Assembly (NCBI GenBank): GCA_002350725.1
Contig: DEFJ01000020.1
Span: 211-44,601, forward strand
Direction of reading: 5' to 3'
Length of the DNA stretch: 44,391 nucleotides
Source of the DNA: Cyanobacteria bacterium UBA2855
Lineage (GTDB): Bacteria > Cyanobacteriota > Vampirovibrionia > Gastranaerophilales > Gastranaerophilaceae
Positions 1 through 7,611 of the stretch are shown here, piece after piece; the stretch's first letter is position 1, and every line of letters starts with the position of its first letter. The notes beneath the pieces are model-generated. The model made no database searches. It was not told the DNA's origin and was given only the letters and a program-made list of their open reading frames with translations. The position numbers were made by a program, and so were the translations under genes.

Positions 1-1190
1 TCATTATCGTAATAATATTTTTCATAAGCTTCGACATGCTGTTCATCACTATCCCAATCAATCATTATTCCCGCATCTCCAACAACTTCCGGCAGCGAAG
101 AATTATTTGAAGTTATTACAGGACAACCACAGCTCATCGCTTCTAAAGGTGGCAAACCAAAACCTTCGTATTGAGATGTATAAACAAACCATTCTGCACC
201 ACTATATAATGCCGGTAAGTCTTCGTCATCAACATAGCCAATTTTTAATATTTTATCTTGAAAATCCCCTAAATTATTAATCTCTTTGTTTAATTCATCT
301 ATAAAAATTTGCCAATGTCCGCCACCTAAAACAAAAACTAAATCTTGAATATTGTTCTTTTTGATAAATTCAATAAACGTTTTAACCGTTCTGATTAAAT
401 TTTTTCTTGGTTCTAAAGTACAAAGACTAAAAACATATTTTTTATCTTGTGGTATGCCATATTTTTGTTTAGTCATTTTAATTTTTAGATTATCTACTAA
501 TTTGAATTTTTCATCACAAGCAAGTAATGTTACGATATTTTTATTTTTATCCATTTTGGGACAATATTTAATAAAATCTTGTCTTGTATATTCCGAAATA
601 GAAAAATACCAAGTATCATTATTGATTGAATCCATTAAATACTTGTGCCAATGATGATTGTAATCAGGAAAATATTGAGGATAAATTATTGGAACGATAT
701 CATACAAAACCACAAATTTTTTAATGTTTTTATACAAGTATAAAAAATCAGGCACTTTATACATTGGAGAAAAAAATGCATCATACTTTAAAAATCTTGA
801 AATATTTAATTTTAGTAGTAATTCAGATACCCAGAAACTTCTTTTTATAATAGAAAGCGATAAAGAAGTAATAAACTTTTTTATATGTTTTTTTGCTTGT
901 TTATATTTTTGTTTTTTTTGATCTAGTTCGTGATACCTTAATCCTAAATTATTATTATGAAGATTAGTAATAATCTTAAAATTTTCGTCTGGAAAAAGTT
1001 CTTTGATTACTTGTTGTAAATAGCTATACAGATTATATTGACAATACAAATCTATTTCCAAATTTTTATTTTTTAGCATTTGTTTTAGTACATTATATGC
1101 TACAAAGAAAATGCCTGTTCTACTTTTTGGGTTTATATTTTCTGCGATAAATGTTGCATCATACAAAATTTTTATTTTTTTATTAAACAT
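1..1190 (-). CDS. GT4-type glycosyltransferase, 3' end beyond the window
   Basis: This reading frame is open from an ATG at 1190 to the window edge, so about 396 codons are visible and the stop codon is not. The protein begins MFNKKIKILYDATFIAENIN. It has the two-domain pattern of family 4 glycosyltransferases: a central CTLEPRKNL stretch, then near the visible end YEGFGLPPLEAMSCGCPVI and SSLPEVVGDAG, the nucleotide-sugar-binding region of the C-terminal Rossmann fold. The family transfers a sugar, often mannose or rhamnose, from a nucleotide sugar to a growing cell-surface glycan on the cytoplasmic face. The ATG lies 1 base after the stop of the preceding glycosyltransferase, with AGGA about 10 bases upstream, so the two are co-transcribed. 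The sugar specificity cannot be read from sequence. Confidence 0.88.
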   Translation of the reverse strand, partial: MFNKKIKILYDATFIAENINPKSRTGIFFVAYNVLKQMLKNKNLEIDLYCQYNLYSYLQQVIKELFPDENFKIITNLHNNNLGLRYHELDQKKQKYKQAKKHIKKFITSLSLSIIKRSFWVSELLLKLNISRFLKYDAFFSPMYKVPDFLYLYKNIKKFVVLYDIVPIIYPQYFPDYNHHWHKYLMDSINNDTWYFSISEYTRQDFIKYCPKMDKNKNIVTLLACDEKFKLVDNLKIKMTKQKYGIPQDKKYVFSLCTLEPRKNLIRTVKTFIEFIKKNNIQDLVFVLGGGHWQIFIDELNKEINNLGDFQDKILKIGYVDDEDLPALYSGAEWFVYTSQYEGFGLPPLEAMSCGCPVITSNNSSLPEVVGDAGIMIDWDSDEQHVEAYEKYYYDN

Positions 1191-1191
1191 T

Positions 1192-2604
1192 TTACTTTAT
1201 TCCTATACTTTTCATTGCAAATTTTGCAAAAGTGTTCTCTTCACAAAATCTGTTACAGTTTTCTTTCAAGTTGTTTTTTTTAGTTTCATTTTCAATAAGG
1301 TTTATAATTTCAGTTGCAATATCTATATATTTGGCATTTGGTTGTAACAATTTTATGCAATGCCAATGTTTTTCTAATATATTAAAATTAGCAATACTAG
1401 AAGCTATTATAGGTATTTTATTTACAATTAATTGATTTATAGCTGCAGATGCAAATTCGTTAGTTATATTACCGATATATAACCCCAAATCTAATACACT
1501 AAAATAATTTATTAACTCTTGGTCTGATAGAAAACCAGTTATTTTAACTCTAGATTCTAAGTTATATTTTTTTATTTTTTCATTTATTATATTAATATAG
1601 CCAGAAGTATCGTAAGGATGCACCCCACCCATATGAATATATTTGTAATTTTGGGGTAAATAGCGTAAACTTTCTATTGATTCTTCTATTCCTTTATGTT
1701 TATTTATAAATCCAAATGATCCAAGAATTATACTATCCCTTTCAAAGTCCAATAATCTTAGAATCTCGTCTTTTGATTTATTTGCAATCAAATTAGCTTT
1801 TTTTACAGGAAGTTCTAATAAACATATATTGTTTGTTGGTATATTATATTTAGACAAACTTTTTAAAAATTTATCGTTCATAATTGTTATATTCAATAAC
1901 GGATTATCTATAAATCTAAAAAAAGGAATTTCTTTGTAGTTAGATATTTTATTTGTTTTAAAAAAGTCATTAAGTACCATATTAAAATCTGTATGCCAAA
2001 CAATTGATATTTTTTTATTTTGTTTTATTAAATTAGAAACAAAATAATCTAATAAAGGTAGTGTGCAGGCATAATCTTTTAATTTTATATTTTTACAAGA
2101 AAAACTATCTTTTAATAAATCCTCCCAACCTTTATAATCTTGTGATCCCCAAAAAGAATATTCATGTTGAATGGATATAATATCAAAATCTTTTGCTTGA
2201 TCAATAATTTTATCAATATATGCTTTGGCAATTTTAATATTTAAATTATACTCATTTATTACTGGCATAATGGCATTATTTGTATAACCAATATCAGTAA
2301 GCCCACATATATAATCTTTAAGAAATACAGCAATTCCACATTGACAATCCCATGTTCCATAATGAAGGATTTTAGATTTACTGTTGGATTCTTGATTTAT
2401 GTATACTAAATTATTTGATTCACTAATTTTTTTCTTTAATTTATTTAAATAATTTAAATAAGAAGGCTTTTGAAATATAAAAATTTGAATACCAAATATA
2501 TATATTTTAAAGAAATTCCCACGTTCTTTTATCTTAAATATAGTAAGACCTAATAATTTAACTTTAACTGCATCACTACTATATTTTGTTGTTATAATTT
2601 TCAT
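1192..2604 (-). CDS. GT4-like glycosyltransferase with a repeated FGI-type N-terminal motif
   Basis: The 470-residue protein has a GT4-like C-terminal half: SIILGSFGFINKHKGIEESI, YIHMGGVHP, a VKITGFLSDQELINYFSVLDL segment and an EFASAAINQLIVNKIPIIAS segment in place of the usual EGFGLPxLEA box. The last of these is diverged: the usual glutamate/proline context is not exact, so activity is likely but unproven. Residues 12-45 contain two similar hydrophobic strand motifs, VKLLGLTIFKIKER and KIYIFGIQIFIF, a type of repeat I associate with capsule glycosyltransferases. The start has GAGGGA about 6 bases upstream. It lies 12 bases after the GDP-mannose dehydratase gene and 1 base before the next glycosyltransferase, inside the same operon. 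It probably adds one sugar of a surface polysaccharide. Confidence 0.82.
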   Translation of the reverse strand: MKIITTKYSSDAVKVKLLGLTIFKIKERGNFFKIYIFGIQIFIFQKPSYLNYLNKLKKKISESNNLVYINQESNSKSKILHYGTWDCQCGIAVFLKDYICGLTDIGYTNNAIMPVINEYNLNIKIAKAYIDKIIDQAKDFDIISIQHEYSFWGSQDYKGWEDLLKDSFSCKNIKLKDYACTLPLLDYFVSNLIKQNKKISIVWHTDFNMVLNDFFKTNKISNYKEIPFFRFIDNPLLNITIMNDKFLKSLSKYNIPTNNICLLELPVKKANLIANKSKDEILRLLDFERDSIILGSFGFINKHKGIEESIESLRYLPQNYKYIHMGGVHPYDTSGYINIINEKIKKYNLESRVKITGFLSDQELINYFSVLDLGLYIGNITNEFASAAINQLIVNKIPIIASSIANFNILEKHWHCIKLLQPNAKYIDIATEIINLIENETKKNNLKENCNRFCEENTFAKFAMKSIGIK

Positions 2605-2616
2605 TCTTCCCTCGAC

Positions 2617-3654
2617 TTATAATAATTGTCTATCTTTTTGATATCTTTTGATATCAGCTTCAACCATCATTTGACAAAGTCCTTCATAAGAAACTTTTCG
2701 TTTCCAACCTAAAACTTTTTCTGCTTTTGAAGGATCACCAATTAGTAATTCAACTTCTGCAGGTCTAAAGAATTTTGCATTAACTTTTACGATAGTTTTT
2801 CCAGTTTTTCTATCTATACCAATTTCATTTACACCTTCACCTTGCCATTCAATATCATAACCTGCATATTTACCTGCAAGAGTTGCAAAATCTCTTATTG
2901 GATGAGTTTCACCTGTAGATAACACATATGTATCTGGTTTTTCCTGCTGAAGCATTAACCACATTCCTTCTACATAATCTCCAGCAAATCCCCAGTCTCG
3001 CTTAGCATCTAAATTCCCAAGTTCTAATGGTTCATTTGTCAAGCCGAGTGACAACCTTGCAAAGTGGTCTGTAATTTTTCTTGTAACAAATTCTTTGCCT
3101 CTCATAGGAGATTCGTGGTTAAATAAGATTCCTGAGCATCCGAATACTCCGAAACTTTCTCTATAATTTGTAGTCATCCAGTGAGCCATCAGTTTTGCAC
3201 AACCATATGGCGAACGAGGGTAAAATGGAGTTGTTTCGGACTGAGGTATGGCTTGAACTTTTCCAAACATTTCCGAAGTTGAGGCCTGATAAAATCTTGT
3301 TTTAGGTGAGAACTCTCTAATTGCTTCCAAAATATAAACAACACCCATTCCATCAGCTTGTGCTGTATAAATAGGTTCGGCCCAAGATGCGGCAACAAAG
3401 CTTTGAGCTGCCAAATTATAAAACTCATCCGGTTGGTATTTTCTTAATAATCTTACAATATTTGAAAATTCCAATAATTCAAAGTCTTCAAGCTCAATTT
3501 GATCAAAAATTCCATGTTCTTTTAACTTTTCAAACGTATCAGTTGCCCCTCTACGATATAAACCGATTACTCTGTAACCTTTTTCTAATAAAAATTTTGC
3601 CAAGTATCCACCGTCTTGACCTGTAATTCCTGTAATCATTGCTGTTTTAGTCAT
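2617..3654 (-). CDS. gmd: GDP-mannose 4,6-dehydratase
   Basis: This enzyme converts GDP-D-mannose to GDP-4-keto-6-deoxy-D-mannose, the precursor of GDP-fucose, GDP-rhamnose or GDP-perosamine for surface glycans. The 345-residue length is normal for the family. Residues 8-15 form the NAD(P)-binding TGITGQDG loop, YRRG follows at 33-36, and the extended short-chain dehydrogenase catalytic set is visible as STSEMFG (125-131) and Y150-x3-K154 in YPRSPYGCAKL. NHESPMRGKEFVTRKI and KRDWGFAGDYVEGMW are further family signatures. AAAGGAG precedes the ATG. It is embedded among four glycosyltransferase genes, so the 6-deoxyhexose is presumably used by them. No fcl/rmd-type reductase is seen next to it inside the window; one may lie beyond position 1 or elsewhere. 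Confidence 0.97.
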   Translation of the reverse strand: MTKTAMITGITGQDGGYLAKFLLEKGYRVIGLYRRGATDTFEKLKEHGIFDQIELEDFELLEFSNIVRLLRKYQPDEFYNLAAQSFVAASWAEPIYTAQADGMGVVYILEAIREFSPKTRFYQASTSEMFGKVQAIPQSETTPFYPRSPYGCAKLMAHWMTTNYRESFGVFGCSGILFNHESPMRGKEFVTRKITDHFARLSLGLTNEPLELGNLDAKRDWGFAGDYVEGMWLMLQQEKPDTYVLSTGETHPIRDFATLAGKYAGYDIEWQGEGVNEIGIDRKTGKTIVKVNAKFFRPAEVELLIGDPSKAEKVLGWKRKVSYEGLCQMMVEADIKRYQKDRQLL

Positions 3655-3665
3655 TTATTTCTCCT

Positions 3666-4586
3666 TTATCTAAATTTTGATATAATTTTTTCTCTTAAAC
3701 TCCTTCTTAATTTGCTATTCCATATAATGAATGTTAAGAATTTTGCAATATAATCAATATTTATATACACCCATCTTTTAAAAGCATTTTTATATCTAAA
3801 AGAGCATATTTCTTTTATATATTTATCATTTGATTTACCCCACCAAGAACTTTGATTCCAGTGAATTGCAACAGTGTTTTTAGTAAAAGCGTCTTCTTTT
3901 AATGCTTCCCAAGCAGGGCAAAAATATTCACTTGGATATATATATATACCATATTTTTTATCTTCAAAAACTACTTGATTCTTATAAACTTCTTTATCTT
4001 TTATATTATTTAATTTAATTGATTTATCATAATATGTTTTTGCTTTTTCTATATAATCCTTATTATATGAAATCCTTTCAAAATTAGAGATATTTTTTAA
4101 GTGAAAAGCTAAAACTACTGGATCAATAAAATAATCCATTTTGAATATTTCATGAGAATTATAAAAATCTAACGATTTTTTAAAAATTATATGACCTTTT
4201 TCTCCTCCCATAACCGCAGATTCTGGGATGTTTTCACCTTCTAAAATATCACCTTCTATACTGCAAAAAAATGGCTTATCAATATAATCATCAAAATTTT
4301 TTAGTAATTGGACATCAGTATCAAGATAGATACCACCATAGTTATATAATGCATAGTGCCTTACATAATCAGCTACAAACGCCCAGAGCTTTCTCTTATA
4401 ACATTCTCTTAAAAATTTGGAGTTTTTTAGCATTTGTTTAAATTCTGGCATTTTATCATGCCAACACATTATTTCATAATCAGGACATGCTATCTTCCAG
4501 GAAGCATAGCACATTCTAAATGCCGAATTTCCCCCTTTTCTCCATATATCTATATCATCATAAAAGTAATGAATAATCTTTTTCAT
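3666..4586 (-). CDS. GT32-type glycosyltransferase with DXD motif
   Basis: The 306-residue protein starts MKKIIHYFYDDIDIWRKGG and contains the hallmark of the DXD-containing glycosyltransferase family (GT32, Gly_transf_sug): AFVADYVRHYALYNYGGIYL followed by DTDVQ. The DTD pair binds the divalent metal and nucleotide-sugar phosphate. The family usually transfers hexoses such as galactose, mannose or glucose. The C-terminal 60 residues (AFKRWVYINIDYIAKFLTFI onward) are aromatic and basic and may associate with the membrane. The ATG has AGGTG upstream and follows the GT2 gene by 9 bases; gmd begins 11 bases after its stop. It belongs to the glycan operon. The exact donor and acceptor cannot be inferred. 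Confidence 0.9.
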   Translation of the reverse strand: MKKIIHYFYDDIDIWRKGGNSAFRMCYASWKIACPDYEIMCWHDKMPEFKQMLKNSKFLRECYKRKLWAFVADYVRHYALYNYGGIYLDTDVQLLKNFDDYIDKPFFCSIEGDILEGENIPESAVMGGEKGHIIFKKSLDFYNSHEIFKMDYFIDPVVLAFHLKNISNFERISYNKDYIEKAKTYYDKSIKLNNIKDKEVYKNQVVFEDKKYGIYIYPSEYFCPAWEALKEDAFTKNTVAIHWNQSSWWGKSNDKYIKEICSFRYKNAFKRWVYINIDYIAKFLTFIIWNSKLRRSLREKIISKFR

Positions 4587-4595
4587 TTATGACAC

Positions 4596-5648
4596 CTATA
4601 TCTTAGCCTTTGAAAATGAATTAATTTTATGAGTCCTATTAACAGTTATGTTCTTACCCATAAAAGTTATTGTTTTAGTACGTTCATTCGTTTCAATATT
4701 AAATATGTTGAAATACCAGTGCTTTTGCGATTTCCACAAAATCTTTTTTAATTTCCTATAATTCTTGAGCAGATAGCATTGATATTTAGGTATTTGCAAT
4801 TCGATATATCTTAAAAAATCTGTTATGTCATTTAATACTACATCTTCATACTGGCTGCCCTGGAATGTTCTGTAATAACCTATTGAACCACTTATAAAGT
4901 GATTTATAGTTAGTTTTTTTAAATTCATTGGCTGCTTTTTAAATATTTCACTTTCTGCTAAAGACTTAAATGAATTTAAGTCATTTTTTATCGCATTAAA
5001 ATTATTACTAGTCGCATTACCTTCTCTGTATTTTTGATAGTAATAAAGAGGTTTATCTATATAGACATAATGTGGATTATTATAAAATGTAGTCAAACAA
5101 AATACTAAATCTTCTGCACATTTTAAACCTTTTATAAATTTAACACCCAAGCTTGCAATAAATTCCCTCCTAAACGCTTTATCCCAAACAAAGACTTGGT
5201 TTTTAACTATATTCTCCAGTGAGACACGCTTTTTACATAAATTTTTTATTTCTTTTAAATTCGAATATATTATTTCATTATTCTTAATGGCATTGTATCC
5301 ATAGCATATAATATCTGCATTAGTTTCATCTATTTTTTCTGATATTATTTTGCAAAGTTCTAAATCATACCAATCATCTGAATCAAGAAACATTATGTAT
5401 TCCCCATTAGCAATTTCTAAACCTGAGTTTCTTGCAACTGATACACCATGATTTTCTTGATTGATAACTCTTATTCTGGGGTCTTTTTGTGCATATTCAT
5501 CTAATATTTGTAATGTAGAATCTGTCGAACCATCATTTACACAAATAATTTCAATGTCTTTTAGTGTCTGGTTAATTACACTATCCAAGCATTGCCTCAA
5601 ATATTTTTCCACGTTATAGCAAGGTATGATTACTGATACTTTTATCAT
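4596..5648 (-). CDS. GT2 family glycosyltransferase
   Basis: This is a GT-A fold inverting transferase. Its N-terminus MIKVSVIIPCYNVEKYL, the INDG-like VNDGSTDST at about residues 38-46, and the metal-binding FLDSDDW motif near residues 87-93 are diagnostic. The 350-residue length suits a soluble or peripheral polysaccharide glycosyltransferase. I chose the ATG at 5648. The same frame opens 21 bases earlier at a TTG (5669), but the GT2 fold starts right after the ATG and no better ribosome site favours TTG. The C-terminus ends with ERTKTITFMGKNITVNRTHK, which resembles the strand motif at the N-terminus of the glycosyltransferase at 1192-2604. It follows the degenerate recombinase gene with a gap of about 22 bases, so it is probably read from the same promoter. 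Confidence 0.92.
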   Translation of the reverse strand: MIKVSVIIPCYNVEKYLRQCLDSVINQTLKDIEIICVNDGSTDSTLQILDEYAQKDPRIRVINQENHGVSVARNSGLEIANGEYIMFLDSDDWYDLELCKIISEKIDETNADIICYGYNAIKNNEIIYSNLKEIKNLCKKRVSLENIVKNQVFVWDKAFRREFIASLGVKFIKGLKCAEDLVFCLTTFYNNPHYVYIDKPLYYYQKYREGNATSNNFNAIKNDLNSFKSLAESEIFKKQPMNLKKLTINHFISGSIGYYRTFQGSQYEDVVLNDITDFLRYIELQIPKYQCYLLKNYRKLKKILWKSQKHWYFNIFNIETNERTKTITFMGKNITVNRTHKINSFSKAKI

Positions 5649-5670
5649 TATTAATTCTTTCTTATCCAAA

Positions 5671-6201
5671 CTATAGAACTACGCCTTTTCTGTACCTCAA
5701 ATTGATGTTTTCAGTTACATCAATATATTTGAGAGTTTGACTTATGCTATTATGGTTAAAAAGCCAGCCAATATAAGATAAATCTTTATATTTCAGGTAA
5801 TGATGATACGCAAATGTTTTTCGCCAAGAGGCAGGCGAATAATTCTCACTTAAACCTAATTCTTCGCAATTATCTTTAAAAGTGTAAAAAACAAGACCTC
5901 TGTCACACTTATTACCTTTTGAATTTTTGAATAAATAATCAGAACTTTTTTTATTTTTAATTTCTTGATTTATAAGTTTTGTGATTTTACGGCTTAAAGG
6001 AATACTTTTTTGTTTGCCTAGCAACAAACAAGTCTTATCTTTAACATCTTTTACTTTTAGGTTTAATAATTCTGTAAAACCAATACCTGTATTGATCGAT
6101 AAAAGAAACATAAGGAGCTGAGAAGTTTGTTTTTTCCTAGTTAATAACTTCTCTATTGCCTTAATTTCTTTTATATCTTTTATTGGTAAACTTGTTGTCA
6201 T
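5671..6201 (-). CDS. Small tyrosine-recombinase-like protein, catalytically degenerate
   Basis: The 176-residue protein is a catalytic-domain-only relative of phage integrases, the size of FimB/FimE, and is plainly homologous to the recombinase at 6556-7098 (both have RKTF-x-YHHY, FNH-x-S and a C-terminal tyrosine). Two pentad residues are lost. The first arginine, in the CGLRISDIL box of its neighbour, is Gly41 in TGIGFTELL, and the HxxR histidine is Ala124 in ASWR. Arg127, His150 and the nucleophile Tyr159 remain. It is therefore unlikely to recombine DNA by itself but may still bind the same sites. The ATG at 6201 is chosen over an in-frame TTG at 6210 because AGGG lies 9 bases before it. 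It is the first gene of the glycan operon, which suggests a regulatory or modulating role. Confidence 0.82.
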   Translation of the reverse strand: MTTSLPIKDIKEIKAIEKLLTRKKQTSQLLMFLLSINTGIGFTELLNLKVKDVKDKTCLLLGKQKSIPLSRKITKLINQEIKNKKSSDYLFKNSKGNKCDRGLVFYTFKDNCEELGLSENYSPASWRKTFAYHHYLKYKDLSYIGWLFNHNSISQTLKYIDVTENINLRYRKGVVL

Positions 6202-6248
6202 ACAAAACAACCCTATAACTATAATTTCTATCTTTTTTCTTTACATTT

Positions 6249-6267
6249 TTAGTCTTTTGTAAAGAAA
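6249..6267 (+). repeat. Left inverted repeat of candidate invertible segment
   Basis: The sequence TTAGTCTTTTGTAAAGAAA matches the reverse complement of 6497-6515 at 18 of 19 positions, the first 14 without mismatch. It overlaps a local palindrome with 10-base arms (TTTCTTTACA at 6236-6245 and TGTAAAGAAA at 6258-6267, 12-base spacer), as expected for a site bound by two recombinase subunits. It lies about 48 bases upstream of the degenerate recombinase start. Confidence 0.75.
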
Positions 6268-6309
6268 CGAGTGAAATCAGTAGTTTATAGGATTATTTTC
6301 AACTATTTT

Positions 6310-6338
6310 TTTATATTTTCATTACATTTTTTTGTGAA
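6310..6338 (-). promoter_or_regulatory. Promoter-like boxes facing the recombinase/glycan operon
   Basis: On the minus strand, TTCACA (6333-6338) and TATAAA (6310-6315) are separated by exactly 17 bases, five of six matches to each sigma-70 consensus box. The predicted start is near 6303, about 100 bases before the degenerate recombinase ATG. The promoter lies between the two inverted repeats, so inversion would turn it away from the operon. A weaker opposite-facing promoter (TTGTGA at 6332-6337, TATAAA at 6356-6361, 18-base spacer) shares the same -35 region. Confidence 0.5.
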
Positions 6339-6428
6339 AATGATTTGAAAATTTATATAAAGAATCTTTATTTTTCATTTAATTTATTTAAATTTTTTAA
6401 CTAAAAGGGCGCAAAATCGCATTATTTT

Positions 6429-6464
6429 AATAATTCATATATTTTAATATTTGTATGAATTATT
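6429..6464. repeat. 11-base perfect palindrome inside the candidate invertible segment
   Basis: AATAATTCATA (6429-6439) and TATGAATTATT (6454-6464) are exact reverse complements separated by 14 bases. The stem is only A/T plus one G-C pair, so it would be a weak terminator; a protein-binding operator or accessory recombinase site is at least as likely. Confidence 0.55.
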
Positions 6465-6496
6465 TTTTTGTTTATGTTAACCTTGGGGTATAAGGT

Positions 6497-6515
6497 TTTC
6501 ATTACAAAAGACTAA
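6497..6515 (-). repeat. Right inverted repeat of candidate invertible segment
   Basis: This is the mate of the repeat at 6249-6267; the minus strand here reads TTAGTCTTTTGTAATGAAA. The outer-to-outer span of the pair is 267 bases. Beyond the repeat, a TGTAATG arm (6534-6540) mirrors CATTACA at 6500-6506. Compared with the left site there are about 15 extra bases between the shared core and this outer arm, so the two sites are related but not identical outside the repeat. Confidence 0.75.
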
Positions 6516-6555
6516 TAAAGTCATGAAAAAAAATGTAATGTTAGAATAATTATTT

Positions 6556-7098
6556 TTAAATTATAAAACTCGTGTAACTTTCAAATATTTGGTCTTCTTC
6601 TATTCCTATGTATCTTAATGTTACATCAGGACTTGAATGATTAAATATTTTTTGCAAGATGGCAACATCTTTAAATTTTTTATAATGGTGATAACCAAAG
6701 GTTTTTCGCATTGTATGTGTTCCAAATTTATCATCTAGACCGGCTTCTTTACAGGCATTTCTAATAATATAGTAGGCCGCGACTCTTTCTAAGCGATTTC
6801 CAAATTTGGTTTCAAAAAGTGGAGAATTTAAGTTTTTCCCTTTGGTATATTTTGCAAATAATGGTTTTAATTTCGAATTTATAGGAAACTTTTTAAATTT
6901 TCCCGTCTTTTTTTCAGTGATTTGGATAAAATTTTTGTTCTTTACATCACTTACATTTAATGCCAAGATATCAGAAATTCTTAATCCGCAATTTGTACCT
7001 ATGGTAAAAAATAATAAATTTCTCAAACTCTGGTTTTTTAAAATACTTTCGACCTTTCTAATGTCTTCAATTTTTCTTATAGGTTCAACGCATGTCAT
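6556..7098 (-). CDS. FimB/FimE-sized tyrosine recombinase (candidate DNA invertase)
   Basis: This 180-residue protein consists of only the catalytic domain of the tyrosine recombinase family, without the N-terminal arm/core-binding domain of XerC/XerD or phage integrases. All catalytic residues are visible: Arg40 in CGLRISD, a lysine in the TEKKTGK hairpin (about 63-67), His128 and Arg131 in HTMRKTF, His154 in FNHSS and nucleophile Tyr163 in LRYIG. Proteins of this size and layout (FimB, FimE and relatives) invert short promoter segments. The ATG at 7098 has GGAG 5-6 bases upstream. It sits between tRNA-Leu with a repeat-rich spacer on one side and inverted repeats plus a degenerate paralogue on the other. 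Its most likely substrate is the adjacent inverted-repeat pair; integration of a small element is the alternative. Confidence 0.9.
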   Translation of the reverse strand: MTCVEPIRKIEDIRKVESILKNQSLRNLLFFTIGTNCGLRISDILALNVSDVKNKNFIQITEKKTGKFKKFPINSKLKPLFAKYTKGKNLNSPLFETKFGNRLERVAAYYIIRNACKEAGLDDKFGTHTMRKTFGYHHYKKFKDVAILQKIFNHSSPDVTLRYIGIEEDQIFESYTSFII

Positions 7099-7285
7099 TT
7101 TTTCTCCTTTCTTATCTTACTCTAAATCTTAATAATATTTCCGTTTTTATGATTTATTGTTACATAAATTTAAATATTATTATTTATATAATTAATATTA
7201 ATATACGTTATAATAAGCCATTACATCTGGAGTAAAAAATAATAAACTTAAATTTTATATTTGTGTTGTTTTGTATCCTAAAATC

Positions 7286-7329
7286 TTTGTACAGGAATTG
7301 ACAAGATTTTGTACAGAAATTGACAAAAT
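7286..7329 (+). repeat. 22-base tandem repeat, two copies
   Basis: Two adjacent 22-base units (7286-7307 and 7308-7329) agree at 20 of 22 positions. Each starts TTTGTACAG and contains AATTGACAA. The palindromic TGTACA core recurs at exactly two helical turns, a layout typical of direct-repeat binding sites for a regulator or recombinase. They lie about 190 bases upstream of the recombinase start. Confidence 0.8.
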
Positions 7330-7346
7330 TTCCAAAGTGGACTCTT

Positions 7347-7570
7347 CCCGAAATAATCAAACTAAGCGTACAATTCAAACAACACGCTAAAATGCAGATA
7401 TATCAATTAACAGAAACTAAAAAACCCGAATAATACAACTAACCGTACAGTCCGCAAAATGAGAAATTTAGTCCTGTTAGTGTACGGTTAGTTTTACTCC
7501 TTCCGACCACTAAAAATCAAACAACGAGCGAACTTGCCCGAATAGTAACACTACCCGTACAAGTCAAAAC
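7347..7570 (+). repeat. Three imperfect direct repeats with CCCGAA and CGTACA
   Basis: Units begin at 7347, 7425 and 7537. They share CCCGAA, then an A-rich spacer with an ACTA element, then CGTACA and, in the first and third, a TCAAAAC/TCAAAC tail. The distances are 78 and 112 bases, so they are not a regular array. An inverted version of the second unit's core lies at 7480-7492. No coding function is apparent. Confidence 0.6.
7437..7492. repeat. Hairpin with 13-base perfect arms
   Basis: AACTAACCGTACA (7437-7449) pairs perfectly with TGTACGGTTAGTT (7480-7492) across a 30-base loop. On the plus strand the right arm is followed by TTAC, so it is not a classical terminator. It may be a recombinase or regulator site, or a structured RNA element. 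Confidence 0.65.
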
Positions 7571-7611
7571 GGTCATTAAAATATACTCCACTCTCTGCTC
7601 GGCTTGCGCTC

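Larger units (their letters stand above)
6202..6555. other. Non-coding AT-rich spacer; candidate invertible promoter segment
   Basis: These 354 bases hold no plausible gene. They contain an inverted-repeat pair (6249-6267 and 6497-6515), recombinase-like arm sequences outside the repeats, an 11-base palindrome (6429-6464) and promoter-like boxes facing the glycan operon. Both flanking genes encode small tyrosine recombinases. The arrangement resembles fimS-type inversion switches, in which a few hundred bases carrying a promoter flip between short inverted repeats. That function is inferred, not shown. Confidence 0.6.

Noticed and set aside
5649..5669. Upstream TTG start for the GT2 protein
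   Set aside because: It adds only seven non-family residues, and the ATG at 5648 gives the standard GT2 N-terminus.
6481..6495. CCTT...AAGG hairpin before the right inverted repeat
   Set aside because: A 4-base stem with a 7-base loop occurs by chance in such DNA.
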